22,206 bases of DNA from Chitinophagaceae bacterium (GCA_021151685.1 JAGKWS010000065.1:1-22206); one strand, 5' to 3'. Counted from the stretch's first letter, positions 1-9,600 are shown. The notes: generated from the letters alone by a model not told the origin. Numbers and translations are program-made.

Positions 1-45
1 TTATTCAATAAATCCTCCTCGTAACTTAAAAAAAACAAAAAAGGG

Positions 46-1968
46 ATGAAAAAAATTTTATTCGCAGCACTCGCACTTACTGCACTGGGCACACAGGTAA
101 ACGCTCAGACAAGAATGACGTTACACGAAGAGTTTACCGGTGAAAACTGCGGCCCCTGCGCAGCCACCAATCCAGATTTCTGGGATCTCTGCAACAATAC
201 TACCGCAGGCAACCCTGGCAAGCTCATACACATTGCCTACATGGCACCCATCCCTTCTTCGGGCTGGTTTTACCTGCGTAGCAAAGTGGTGAATGATGGC
301 CGCCGTTCTTACTACGCTGTTACATCGGCCCCCAGTGGCAAATACGATGGTGGCATTGCTGCTGGTAGTGGTCATCCTGGCGACTTTACACAGACACACA
401 TCGATACACGTGCAGCCGTGCCTTCTCCGTTCAACATGGGCGTTACTGCCGCTTGGACTGCCGCATACGACAGTATTGATGTCACAATAACCATCAACGC
501 TGTACCATCTGTACCAGGTGTTACCGGAGCGCAAACACTACATGTTGCACTTACACAAACATGGAATTTCCCTTCGCCTCCCGGTTCTAATGGCGAAACA
601 CACTTCGAAAATGTAGTACAAGACATGTACCCAAGCTACAACGGTACCGCCCTGCCTACCATTACAGCAGGCACACCCCATGTAGTAACCATGCGTGTAA
701 AAGTGCCTTCATTTGTAGACAAAAGTGCGAAACCACGTATCGTATCATGGATACAGGATGGTGCTACCAAAGAAGTACACCAGGCAGCACAAAGCCCTGA
801 AATGCCACCAGTACTACGCGATGCTGCCGCTACCGGCATCACAATGGCCAGCAACATATTGTGCGCTGCCAATGGTACTGTAGCGTTCCCACATACAGTA
901 ACGCTGAAGAACGCCGGTACATCTCCACTCACATCGGCTACAATATATACCCGTGCAGGTACTACCGGTGCATGGACACCTACGTCATGGACTGGTACAC
1001 TGGCACCAGATGCCACCACCACCGTCTCTATGTCGCCAAGCGGCACAGTATCGGGTGCGGGCTACTACGTAGTGTTCGACTCTGTAGCGTCTCCAAATGG
1101 TCTTGCCGACATGAACGACCCCAACAATGCATGGGGCAGACAGTTCTTTGTACAAAACAACACACCACTGGCATTGCCATACACTACCAGCTTCGAAACT
1201 TCTGAGCAAGGTAAATACTACATGACCGATGCTAACAGTGATGGTCGCAGATGGGGTGTTTATGTATCTGGTACATCTACCTCTATGGGCCATACCGGTA
1301 CCTATGCAGCAGCGTTTGTAAACTATGGTTACCCAAGCGGAGAATCAGAAATCATTACTCTGCCCAAAGCGGCTACTACACCAGTAAGCGAAATGACTTT
1401 CTGGAGTTGCCACGCTCAGCAAAATACCTCTAACACCGACAAGCTGGAAGTAGTTTACTCTACAGACTGCGGCGTTACATGGACATCGCACTGGAATCTG
1501 ACCGGTACTGCACTTGCTTCTGCTCCTGTAACTTCTGGTACCTTGTATATTCCGGTTGCTTCTACCTACGTTAAGCGTACTGTAAGCCTTTCTGCCGTAC
1601 CAAGTGGTGCTATGCTGGGCTTCCGTGCTACAAACGGTGGTGGTAACACTATAGCTATAGACGATATAGATGTACACACTACATCAAGCGTTAACGAAAT
1701 AGCTACAGCCAACCTCAACATGAATGTGTTCCCCAACCCTGCTACCGACAAAGCCTCAGTATCATTCAACCTGTCTGCCACTACCGAGGCTACTGTCTCT
1801 GTAATAGATGGTGTAGGCCGCACAGTTGCCGTTATCAACAATGGCAAGCTGAACGCTGGCAACCACACATTCGACATAGACACAAAGAGCCTCACAAGCG
1901 GCATCTACAGTGTAGTGGTGAATGCTGATGGTGGCACCTTTACACAACGTCTGTCTGTGGTAAAATAA
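46..1968 (+). CDS. Omp28-like secreted protein with thioredoxin-type CGPC motif and type IX sorting domain
   Basis: This 640-residue protein begins with a clear signal peptide (residues 1-20, ending VNA|Q). Residues 22-250 resemble the Omp28-related thioredoxin-like fold: an EEFTGENCGPC segment places a CXXC pair at Cys35/Cys38. Residues 265-370 look like an Ig/CARDB-type beta domain. Residues 378-546 look like the jelly-roll 'choice-of-anchor' domain of Bacteroidota secreted proteins (TSFE near the start, AIDDIDV at the end). Residues 556-640 form a type A Por sorting domain (VFPNPATD, then SGIYSVVV and a basic C-terminal end). It is therefore probably exported by Sec, then by the type IX system, and attached to or released from the cell surface. 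A redox or chaperone role for the CXXC pair is inference. The ATG at 46 follows an A-rich stretch and lies just before the signal peptide. A strong terminator follows. Only 45 upstream bases are visible, so its promoter cannot be judged. Confidence 0.88.
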   Translation: MKKILFAALALTALGTQVNAQTRMTLHEEFTGENCGPCAATNPDFWDLCNNTTAGNPGKLIHIAYMAPIPSSGWFYLRSKVVNDGRRSYYAVTSAPSGKYDGGIAAGSGHPGDFTQTHIDTRAAVPSPFNMGVTAAWTAAYDSIDVTITINAVPSVPGVTGAQTLHVALTQTWNFPSPPGSNGETHFENVVQDMYPSYNGTALPTITAGTPHVVTMRVKVPSFVDKSAKPRIVSWIQDGATKEVHQAAQSPEMPPVLRDAAATGITMASNILCAANGTVAFPHTVTLKNAGTSPLTSATIYTRAGTTGAWTPTSWTGTLAPDATTTVSMSPSGTVSGAGYYVVFDSVASPNGLADMNDPNNAWGRQFFVQNNTPLALPYTTSFETSEQGKYYMTDANSDGRRWGVYVSGTSTSMGHTGTYAAAFVNYGYPSGESEIITLPKAATTPVSEMTFWSCHAQQNTSNTDKLEVVYSTDCGVTWTSHWNLTGTALASAPVTSGTLYIPVASTYVKRTVSLSAVPSGAMLGFRATNGGGNTIAIDDIDVHTTSSVNEIATANLNMNVFPNPATDKASVSFNLSATTEATVSVIDGVGRTVAVINNGKLNAGNHTFDIDTKSLTSGIYSVVVNADGGTFTQRLSVVK

Positions 1969-1992
1969 GGCCACTATTGTTTTGTAATACCA

Positions 1993-2027
1993 GAGCTGCT
2001 GCCGGTCAGGCAGCAGCTCTTTTTTTT
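1993..2027 (+). terminator. Intrinsic terminator of the Omp28-like gene
   Basis: A perfect 11-bp stem (GAGCTGCTGCC at 1993-2003, GGCAGCAGCTC at 2009-2019) with a 5-base loop is followed by eight T residues (2020-2027). It starts 24 bases after the stop of the upstream gene, so that gene is probably transcribed alone. Confidence 0.93.
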
Positions 2028-2043
2028 GATGTAATTTCATGCG

Positions 2044-2373
2044 ATGGACACCAACAGGCAACTACTGCAAGACGTGCAAACCAAGCTGGTACAAGAGGCT
2101 GGCATGGTGCCCGCAAACACCCTGAGCGAGGAAGCAATAGTAAACGCACTGGCCGATAGACTGGCTCAAATAATAACGCAAGGGCCAGATGCCTTTTATC
2201 GGTTGATGTATCGGCTCGATGTATCGGAGAAAAAGATACGGGCCATAACAGGCACCAACGATGTGGCGCAAAAGGTAGCCCGCTTCGTTTACGAGCGGCA
2301 GGTGCAAAAAGTACTATCGCGCAGGGCCAATACACCACCCCGCCCGTTGGCAGACGACGATATGACATGGTGA
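2044..2373 (+). CDS. Small helical protein of unknown function
   Basis: A 109-residue soluble protein with no signal peptide or membrane segment, predicted by eye to be almost entirely alpha-helical. The central stretch around residues 47-66 (DAFYRLMYRLDVSEKKIRAI) resembles a short conserved protein I recall as common in Bacteroidota genomes, but I cannot name a family or function. The acidic and Trp-containing C-terminus follows an Arg-rich segment. It sits 17 bases after a terminator and 49 bases before the YihY gene on the same strand, so it may share a transcript with it. Its amino-acid composition and codon use look like real coding sequence, and frames on the other strand in this interval show no recognisable domain. 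Confidence 0.7.
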   Translation: MDTNRQLLQDVQTKLVQEAGMVPANTLSEEAIVNALADRLAQIITQGPDAFYRLMYRLDVSEKKIRAITGTNDVAQKVARFVYERQVQKVLSRRANTPPRPLADDDMTW

Positions 2374-2397
2374 GCCATGAATATGCGTATGGTTACT

Positions 2398-2405
2398 TAC
2401 ATTTG
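2398..2405 (+). promoter_or_regulatory. Possible -7 promoter element before yihY
   Basis: TACATTTG matches the Bacteroidota TAnnTTTG element exactly and lies 17 bases before the YihY start codon. I find no TTG at a proper distance upstream, so the promoter is only partly supported. Confidence 0.35.
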
Positions 2406-2422
2406 AAGCTGATAGCACATTC

Positions 2423-3397
2423 ATGAAAGCCAGATTGCGACTGATAAGGGAACTACTGGAAGAAACCATAACAGAGTTTACCGAAGACCATGCCTCCAAG
2501 CTGAGTGCATCGCTGGCGTATTTTACCATATTCTCTATTGCACCATTGCTGCTGGTGGTGATACACATGCTCGATTTCTTCTTTCATTCTGGCACGGCCG
2601 AGACGCAGGTACTGGATATTGTAGGGCAATTTGTTGGCAAAAGCAGTGCTGTAGAGCTACAGGGCATCCTGAAAAACATGAGCCTTGGCGGTAGCAATAC
2701 CTTATTCGGCGTAATAGGCATAGTAGTGTTTGTATACAGTGCCACCAGTATCTTCACCGAAATAAAGAGCTCTATCAACTACATGTGGTCGGTAAAAGCC
2801 AAACCACGGCGTGGCTGGCTGAAGATGATTACAGACCGGCTGGTTGCCCTGCTGTTTATTGTGGGTATGGGCGTACTGATGATTGCCACCCTCATACTGA
2901 ATGTGGTAGTAGACACCATAATAGCACAGATACACCGCTTTACAATACTACAAAAGCTACTGGGCGAGGCCGATGTAGCCCTTGTATGGGGCATCAACAC
3001 CGGGGCTTTGTTCCTCATAGTCACCATCGTATTCGCCATAGTGTTCAAGGCCCTGCCCGATGCCAATATTCACTGGAAAGACATAATGGTAGGGGCATCC
3101 TTTACCGGGGCATTGTTTATTGTAGGCAAAATACTCATCAGTTGGTACCTCACCAGCTCAAAGCTCATATCGGCCTATGGGGCTGCAGCATCGCTCATCA
3201 TCCTCCTGTCATGGATCTATTATTCGGCACTTATAGTGTACTTCGGAGCCGAGTTTACCGATGTATATGCCCGTAAGTGTGGCCGGGGGGTAACCGTGCG
3301 CAAAACCGCCGTATTCATCTACAAACGCGAGGCCCGGGAACTGCCCCGAATGGCCACCCATACCAGCGAAGACTTAGGACATAACGAGGGCTCATAG
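2423..3397 (+). CDS. YihY/virulence factor BrkB family inner-membrane protein
   Basis: This 324-residue protein has the hallmarks of the YihY/BrkB family (often mislabelled ribonuclease BN). The N-terminus carries the family signature around residues 24-50 (HASKLSASLAYFTIFSIAPL), followed by about six hydrophobic membrane segments. The last of these (SLIILLSWIYYSALIVYFGAEFT, roughly residues 255-277) contains the typical WIYYSALIVYFGAEF pattern. The basic cytoplasmic tail (residues 280-324) is variable in the family. Length is normal. It acts in the inner membrane; the molecular function is not settled, with transport of small molecules proposed. It converges on the crotonase gene, with a terminator for the latter in the 73-base gap. 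I see no plus-strand terminator after it. Confidence 0.93.
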   Translation: MKARLRLIRELLEETITEFTEDHASKLSASLAYFTIFSIAPLLLVVIHMLDFFFHSGTAETQVLDIVGQFVGKSSAVELQGILKNMSLGGSNTLFGVIGIVVFVYSATSIFTEIKSSINYMWSVKAKPRRGWLKMITDRLVALLFIVGMGVLMIATLILNVVVDTIIAQIHRFTILQKLLGEADVALVWGINTGALFLIVTIVFAIVFKALPDANIHWKDIMVGASFTGALFIVGKILISWYLTSSKLISAYGAAASLIILLSWIYYSALIVYFGAEFTDVYARKCGRGVTVRKTAVFIYKREARELPRMATHTSEDLGHNEGS

Positions 3398-3402
3398 CTC
3401 AC

Positions 3403-3433
3403 AAAAAAGGGCCTTCTGTTGTGCAGAAAGCCC
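3403..3433 (-). terminator. Intrinsic terminator of the crotonase gene
   Basis: Read on the minus strand, GGGCTTTCTG and CAGAAGGCCC form a 9-bp stem with one mismatch and a 5-base loop, followed by six T residues (the A run at 3403-3408). It begins 37 bases after the stop codon at 3471. The plus strand has no T run after the stem, so it serves the minus-strand gene. Confidence 0.85.
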
Positions 3434-3470
3434 CGATATCATGACTGGGGTGCCCCATATAGCAACAGTA

Positions 3471-4247
3471 TTACGACCGTGTCGATTTTGCCTTGAATTT
3501 GGCAATAGCATCACGCGTAAAGTCGCTGAGCACAAGATGCCCACTAATGGCGGCACGCTCCGAAAGCAGTACATCCCAGTTTTCGGTACCCTGCCAGAAA
3601 ATCTTTTTCAACTGTGCCATGGCCTGCGGGCTACTGTGGCTCAACCGGTCGGCCAGGCTCGCTACAGCATCATCTACATCGTTTATAGAGCTATGTATTT
3701 CAGAATAAAGGCCATGACGTTTAGCCCACTCGGCCGAACGCCAGCCCGTAGCATCAATAGCCAACTGAGACAGGCCGGAAACACCTATTTTACGCTCTAC
3801 CGCCGGGCCTACCACAAACGGGCCTATACCTACCGCCAGCTCACTCAGCTTTACCGAAGAGCCCTCTGTGGCAATTGCATAGTCGGTAGCGGCAATAAGC
3901 CCTACACCACCCCCTACTGCCTTGCCCTGCACACGCCCTATTATCAGTTTGTGGCACTTGCGCATAGCATTAATAACGTGGGCAAAGCCACTGAAGAACT
4001 TCTTGCCCTCGGCCTCGTTTGATATAGACATCAACTCATCGAAAGAGGCACCAGCACAAAATGCACCATCACCGGCACTACGCAGCACCATTACCTTTAC
4101 CCGGTTATCTATACCTATATCGTTGATGGTTTTGGCCAAATCGTTCAGAATGGCCGATGGTAATGAATTACTGGCTGGGTGAAAGAATTCGATGGTAGCT
4201 ATACCATGTTCAATCTCGTGATTCACATAACCTTCCGGATGTTGCAT
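3471..4247 (-). CDS. Enoyl-CoA hydratase/isomerase (crotonase) family protein
   Basis: This 258-residue protein has the full crotonase fold signature. The first oxyanion-hole segment is FCAGASFDEL (residues 63-72); the second is GKAVGGGVGLIAATDYAIA (108-126). The acid/base Glu equivalent to Glu164 of rat mitochondrial enoyl-CoA hydratase is Glu136 in KLSELAVGIGP. The position equivalent to Glu144 is Gly116, so it has one catalytic Glu rather than two. This pattern occurs in several family branches, including methylglutaconyl-CoA hydratases and isomerases, so the substrate cannot be fixed. The protein is cytoplasmic and acts on acyl-CoA esters in fatty acid or branched-chain amino-acid breakdown. 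Length is typical. It appears monocistronic, with its own promoter candidate (4363-4392) and terminator. Confidence 0.9.
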   Translation of the reverse strand: MQHPEGYVNHEIEHGIATIEFFHPASNSLPSAILNDLAKTINDIGIDNRVKVMVLRSAGDGAFCAGASFDELMSISNEAEGKKFFSGFAHVINAMRKCHKLIIGRVQGKAVGGGVGLIAATDYAIATEGSSVKLSELAVGIGPFVVGPAVERKIGVSGLSQLAIDATGWRSAEWAKRHGLYSEIHSSINDVDDAVASLADRLSHSSPQAMAQLKKIFWQGTENWDVLLSERAAISGHLVLSDFTRDAIAKFKAKSTRS

Positions 4248-4795
4248 ACAAAAAGCTTTAAGAAACTTGAAAAATGAAATACTACAGAAATAGATGCCGA
4301 TAAATTATCCGGCTGTCAAACATTCGGGTAACGCCTCTGCGATGCTATTATTAGTTATTAGTCAAAAATAAACAAAATGCTACAACTGCAAATGGCAAAT
4401 GGGCATCTTTAACATTCGGGCGAAATGCCTACATCATTCAAATCTATATTTTATACACAAGCAATTGGGTTTGCGCCCTTTATACAGGTGCCAAGTACCG
4501 TCATTCATTCCCAACTCGTATGGTATTTCTTTCCCCGCTGTGGCCCGGTAGTGTAGTTCCATCAGGTATAGGCCTGCCGGGTATTCCCGGCTATGGCCGC
4601 ACTGTATCATGCCGGTGGCACATGGTATTTCTGCATCCTTTCGGCCGTAATATAGGCCGTATCACTTTGTGTTTCTTTTTGTTACCCCTTTTTGCCCTCA
4701 TGGTTCAGAATATTATCTATGCCGTATTTTTAAGTCAACCCGGTACAAAATAGAAGCACAAAACCAAACGCTTGTCTCCTATACCCACACATGCA
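4248..4795. other. Gene-poor intergenic region with short repeats
   Basis: About 600 bases between the crotonase start and the OmpA stop hold no gene I can support. Visible content: the crotonase promoter; AACATTCGGG twice (4319-4328 and 4411-4420); ATGGTATTTCT twice (4520-4530 and 4622-4632); a short perfect hairpin GCCGGG-TATT-CCCGGC (4576-4591); and two TATAGGCC words. An open frame at 4520-4753 on the plus strand (77 codons) has no recognisable domain, no signal peptide and no promoter match. The plus-facing terminator at 4796-4830 hints at a plus-strand transcript ending here. Confidence 0.6.
4363..4392 (-). promoter_or_regulatory. Bacteroidota-type promoter of the crotonase gene
   Basis: On the minus strand TTTG (4389-4392), an 18-base spacer and TATTTTTG (4363-4370) match the TTTG/TAnnTTTG promoter. 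Transcription would begin near 4357, giving a leader of about 110 bases before the ATG at 4247. Confidence 0.55.
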
Positions 4796-4830
4796 CAGAG
4801 GGTAGCCTTGCGGGCTACCCTCTGTTTTTT
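4796..4830 (+). terminator. Plus-facing intrinsic terminator (hairpin 20 bases after the OmpA stop)
   Basis: A perfect 12-bp stem (CAGAGGGTAGCC at 4796-4807, GGCTACCCTCTG at 4813-4824) with a 5-base loop is followed by six T residues on the plus strand (4825-4830). On the minus strand the hairpin lies just after the OmpA gene but is followed by TGCATG, not a T run. It may end a plus-strand transcript from 4248-4790, or merely protect or weakly terminate the OmpA message. Confidence 0.75.
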
Positions 4831-4850
4831 ACAATGTTTCGGTTAGGCTA

Positions 4851-6653
4851 TTAGTCTACACTCAGCCTCATTACAGCGCGGCGGTTTTCAGCCCTGCCTT
4901 CGTCTGTTTTGTTGGTTGCTGTCGGGTCGGCCTCGCCATGGGCAATGATGCGGATGCGCTTAGGATTGGCACCCATCTTCACCAACTTGGCTTTTACTGC
5001 CAGCGCACGCTTGCGCGACAGGGTCTTGTTGTACGATGCCGAACCACGAGAGTCGGCATGGCCATGTATCACCACTATACCCTGAGGATCGCCGGCCATT
5101 GTTTTGATGGCAGTTTCCAGTACAGGTACCGATGCTTCGTGTACCACGGTCTTGTTCGTTTCAAACAGGATAGGCGTACTGAGCGGCACTGCAGGTGGTG
5201 CAGGTGGCGGCGGCGGACAACCCTTGTTCTCTATCGGGCCCGGAACCTCAGGACACTGGTCTTCGTTGTCAGACAAACCATCGCCATCGGTATCAGGGCA
5301 ACCCTTGAATTTCTCAGGACCCGGCTTATCCGGACAAACGTCATTCTTATCGGCTATACCATCACCATCGCGGTCGGGGCAGCCTTTAAGTGCCACTGTG
5401 CCTTTCTGGTAGGGGCATTCGTCCTTTTTGTCAGGTATACCATCACCATCCGTATCCGGACAACCATTGAACTTAGCCAGACCCGGAATGGTGCGACAAG
5501 AGTCTTCAGAATCTTGTATACCATCCTTATCCGTATCCGGACAGCCCTGAAACTGAGCAATACCCCATACGTCCGGACATTTATCCTTGCGGTCTGGTAT
5601 ACCATCTTTATCGGTATCCTTTGGCTTGCCAAACAAGAAGCGAACACCTGCATTAATGCCATAAGACTGTACCGTAGCCGATGTAACGTTGTTCACGCTC
5701 GAGTTGTAGGTACGGTCGCTTGTCATCAGCATATAGTTAGGCGTATTGTCGTTCTTGAACGACTGATACGCATAGTACAAACCAATATTGAGCGCAACAT
5801 GGTCCGACAGGTAGAAACTCAATGACGGTTGCAACATCAGGCCCACACTCACCGTGTTATACTTAGCTTCCGATGTGGCATTCTTTGCCGTTTGGGCCAA
5901 ACCCACGTTGTAGCCCGCATCGCGGTTGTTGGCAAAGAAGGTGTTTACATCGCCCACCGCATTGGCACGGGTTATGAGGTACGAAGCCTTGTCTGGCACG
6001 GCCGAATTATCGTATACCGTAGGCAGGCCGGTTTGGCCGCTACCCACGTATTTGTAGACGGCTTCGTAGTCGTAAGAACCGGTATTTTCGGTTACCGTCT
6101 TCATCTGCACATTCAGCATCGGGCCGGCATCCATAGTAAAGCCCAGCACCTTAGAGAAACGCTTCTTATACTTCAGCATCAACGGTATGTTGATGTTGGT
6201 GATTTTGGCTTTCTCGGTAACGTCATTTCCGGTTATCAGCTGGCGGTATATGTTGTTCTTGCTATCGTTGTCCTGATACTCTACATGGTAGTTGTCCAGC
6301 TTAAAATCGCCCTTCTGAGAAAAGTACGTAATGCCCGTACCAACCCCCCAGTTGCAGCGTGGGCCAAAGAAGTAACCAAGCTGGCCATTAAAGCCCAGAG
6401 AGCGGCCTTTTTCGAAACTGAGTACACCTGTGTTGATGTTGAGCCCATTGGTGTAACCACCTATAGCCGTACCCGAAGATGTTTGCTGAGACATTAGCCC
6501 TCCAAGAAAGTTGAGGTCTATCACCCAACGCGAAAGCAGGCTATCGGGTGTCCACGATTTGTTTGCAGCGGGCACAGTGCCAGCACCCTTTGTTTGGGCA
6601 CCGGCGGTAAAAGCTGTGGCTGCAGCTATGGATAAAAGCGTTATCCTTTTCAT
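4851..6653 (-). CDS. OmpA-family outer-membrane protein with beta-barrel and thrombospondin type-3 repeats
   Basis: I place the start at the ATG at 6653 (600 residues), not the TTG one codon earlier, because MKRITLLSIAAATAFTAGAQ is a clean signal peptide. Residues 44-344 look like an outer-membrane beta-barrel: alternating hydrophobic strands, several ending in aromatic residues, and a final strand SYGINAGVRFLFG. Residues 346-479 hold five calcium-binding thrombospondin type-3 repeats (DTDGDGIPDKKDECP type). After a Pro-rich linker comes an OmpA C-terminal peptidoglycan-binding domain (about 493-600) with HGHADSRG and LSRKRA. Asp534 and Arg549 occupy the positions that bind diaminopimelate in this family. 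The protein should tether the outer membrane to the cell wall. It lies 26 bases downstream of the large type IX cargo gene on the same strand, so the two are probably cotranscribed. Confidence 0.93.
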   Translation of the reverse strand: MKRITLLSIAAATAFTAGAQTKGAGTVPAANKSWTPDSLLSRWVIDLNFLGGLMSQQTSSGTAIGGYTNGLNINTGVLSFEKGRSLGFNGQLGYFFGPRCNWGVGTGITYFSQKGDFKLDNYHVEYQDNDSKNNIYRQLITGNDVTEKAKITNINIPLMLKYKKRFSKVLGFTMDAGPMLNVQMKTVTENTGSYDYEAVYKYVGSGQTGLPTVYDNSAVPDKASYLITRANAVGDVNTFFANNRDAGYNVGLAQTAKNATSEAKYNTVSVGLMLQPSLSFYLSDHVALNIGLYYAYQSFKNDNTPNYMLMTSDRTYNSSVNNVTSATVQSYGINAGVRFLFGKPKDTDKDGIPDRKDKCPDVWGIAQFQGCPDTDKDGIQDSEDSCRTIPGLAKFNGCPDTDGDGIPDKKDECPYQKGTVALKGCPDRDGDGIADKNDVCPDKPGPEKFKGCPDTDGDGLSDNEDQCPEVPGPIENKGCPPPPPAPPAVPLSTPILFETNKTVVHEASVPVLETAIKTMAGDPQGIVVIHGHADSRGSASYNKTLSRKRALAVKAKLVKMGANPKRIRIIAHGEADPTATNKTDEGRAENRRAVMRLSVD

Positions 6654-6679
6654 CAAATGATATTTATCGTTGTTTCGAA

Positions 6680-9600
6680 TTAGTTTTTCACAAATTTAGC
6701 AGTGCCTATTTTCACTCCTGCCACATAACAGTCTACCAGATACATACCTGCAGGCAATGTAGCTACATTGATGCCTACTGTACGGTTGTTGGTTTCGGTA
6801 CGGTATAGCGACTGACCCAGCAGGTTGCTCACCTCTACAGTCACAGCACCTTCTGTAATAGCCATCACTTCTACATTCACCACATCGCTGGTAGGGTTGG
6901 GGTACACGTTCATGGTAGTCAGGCTTTCGTCTACACCATTGTAGCGCGGTGTGTTGTCGTCCGGACGGTTGTAGTATGCTTTCTTCACACACGTACCATC
7001 GTCTACCATTACCCAATAGTTACGGTTGGTAAAGTCGGGCGTTTTGTTGAAATAGCTTTGGTTTCTCTCACCTGTCAGGGCAACAGAATCCAGTGTAGCA
7101 GCATCGTCATAACCCCACTGGTAGCTCTTCACGCCATTCTTCAGGCATATGAATGCACCATTGGTGTATATCACGCGTGGCATAGTAGCCGTGTCGGTAC
7201 CTACAGTAACCGTATCGTGGGCTACACCTGCACAACCGGTAGCACCTACCGATGAGGTAAGGGTAACAATGGCAGTACCCGCACCGTGGAAGTTAACCAA
7301 CGCATACTGTTTGCCGGTACCCGTAGCATATACCTCGGCATTAGTAGCACTCCATGTATACGATGTGCCGGCAGCAGCAGGCTCGGCAGCACCATATGTC
7401 TGGTACAGCGATGCACCACACAGGTTGGCCGATGGCTGTACCGCAATAACCGGTGCAGCAGCGGCTGGCCTTACCTTCACATTCAGGTTATATGTCTTGG
7501 CACAGGCACCACCTACAGTAACAGTGTACACATACGTAACACTCAGTGGTGCAGGTGTACTGTTGATAAGTGTTTCTGCAATGTTGGCAGCACCCGAACC
7601 CGTAGCGGGAGAGATACCGGCAACAGATGCACGTGTCCACGCCAATTCTGGTACAGGTATTACCTGACTTTGACCAGAATAGGTAAATGGCACTCCGGAA
7701 CAAGCACTGTCGGTAAGCGAAGACGACATAGTAGGCTCAGGGCGCACCAGTACAGTTACCGTAGTAGTGCGGCTACAACCGTTGGCACTGTACTCTATAG
7801 CATACTGTACAGTACGGTTGATGTTGGTACTGTTCTTCAGAAACTCGCTGATGGGGCCAGTCTGGTTATCGCGCTGCAAGGCAAGTATACCCGATACAAA
7901 CGCACGGCTCCATGTATAGGTACCCAGTGGTATACCTGTAGGGATGAACGAGATCTGCGCACTGTCGCACACCGCAAACGAAAGTGGTGTATTGGTAAGA
8001 ATAGGACGCGGATTCACCGTTACCGATACGTTTTCAGAATTGCTACAACCATTGATGGTAGTAGTAAATGTATAAGTAGTAACTACCGGAAACAATACTG
8101 TATCGCGCAGACGCTCGGTAGGATTGCCCGTACCAAATGAAGGCGGATTGCCTATACCGGTAACACCGGCACGCACCCACGAGAAGGTAGCACCTATAGT
8201 ATTACTACCAGGCTCATAGTCGAAAATAGAACTGTCACACACAGCAGCAGGTGTCAGTGTTGTATTCAGTCTCGCAGTTGGGTTCACCGTTAGTGCCACC
8301 GCCTGTGTGTTGGTACAGCCGTTGATGCTCAGCGTAAAATCGTAAGTAACCACAATAGGATTATCGGTAACGTTGCTATGTGTTTCGTTTACCGTATCCA
8401 AACCATTGGCCGCAGGGCTGGCAATACCGGGCACAAATGCACGCGTCCATGTTATGTCATCTACAGCCGATGAAGAAGTAGCATTGTAATCAAACTCGCT
8501 GTTGTTACACACATTGGCGGTAAGTGGCGAAGTCAATACAGGAGTAGGACTTACGTTCACATCTATAGTTTGTGTATTGGTACAACCGTTTATCTTCAGT
8601 GTATCTACATACGTCACCAATATCGTGCCGGTTGTGGTATTGTCCAATGTCTCGCTGATGTTTCCTGTACCACTGGTAGCGGGGTTGGCAATGCCAGTTA
8701 CCGCAGCACGGCTCCACGAGTGTATCACACCGGGTGTCAGTGATGCACCGGCTGTATTGAAGGTGAAAGTGGCATTATCACAAATGGTAGGTGTAAGGAA
8801 TGTATTCAGAACCGGTGTAGGGTTCACGTTTACACTCAGGTTCTCGGTATTGGTACAACCATTCGCCGTTAGGGTAAATGTGTACACTACTGGTATTACG
8901 TTTGGCGTGCCATTGTCGAAAGTCTCTGTAATAGCACCCGTACCAGAAGCAGTAGGAGCCGATGTGGTAAGACCACCGGGAACCGTAGTACGCGCCCATG
9001 CAAATGAAGTACCGGTAGTAGCACTGGCAGGCGTGTAGGCTATAGCTACATTATCGCACACATTACCGGGGTTCACACTCAGCTTCGGACTTGGGAATAC
9101 CACCATGTTGAATGTATCTGGCGTACCGTAGCAACCATTCAGCTCGGGCGTAACAATGATGTGGGCAGTATCTATACCAGTTGCCGTATTGATGGCCGTA
9201 AAGGAGGCAATATCGCCATCGTCAGCCGCTGCAAGACCAATAGATGGTTTGCTGTTGGTCCACGAAAACTGTGTACCTGTCAGTGAACCCGTAAATGCAG
9301 CCCCCGTCATAGTGGCACCATTACATGCCTGCATATCGGTAGTGGCGTTTACATCGGGTATTGGTTTTACCTCTATAGATACAGGATAGTTACGTGTGCA
9401 AATGCCATTGTTGATGCCCAAAGTACCCGTGTAGGTACCTGCTACAGCAGTAGATGGCACCGTAACGGCAAAAGACGATGAAGATGGGAAGGCCGTAGCC
9501 GACACATTGGCAAAACCGGCAGTAATAGCCGCACCACTCCATGTAATACTATAGGTATAGGTAGCAGGTACCGTGTACGATACCGAACCACTACCACTAC

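Noticed and set aside
4520..4753. Plus-strand open frame of 77 codons in the large intergenic region
   Set aside because: No recognisable domain, no signal peptide, no promoter element or convincing ribosome site, and low-complexity Pro/Gly/Phe content. Kept only as part of the orphan-terminator observation.
7440..9080. Regularly spaced similar DNA segments suggesting a CRISPR-like or satellite array
   Set aside because: The period is about 270 bases and matches the 89-91-residue PKD-like protein repeats in frame; copies differ at many positions and there are no unique spacers.
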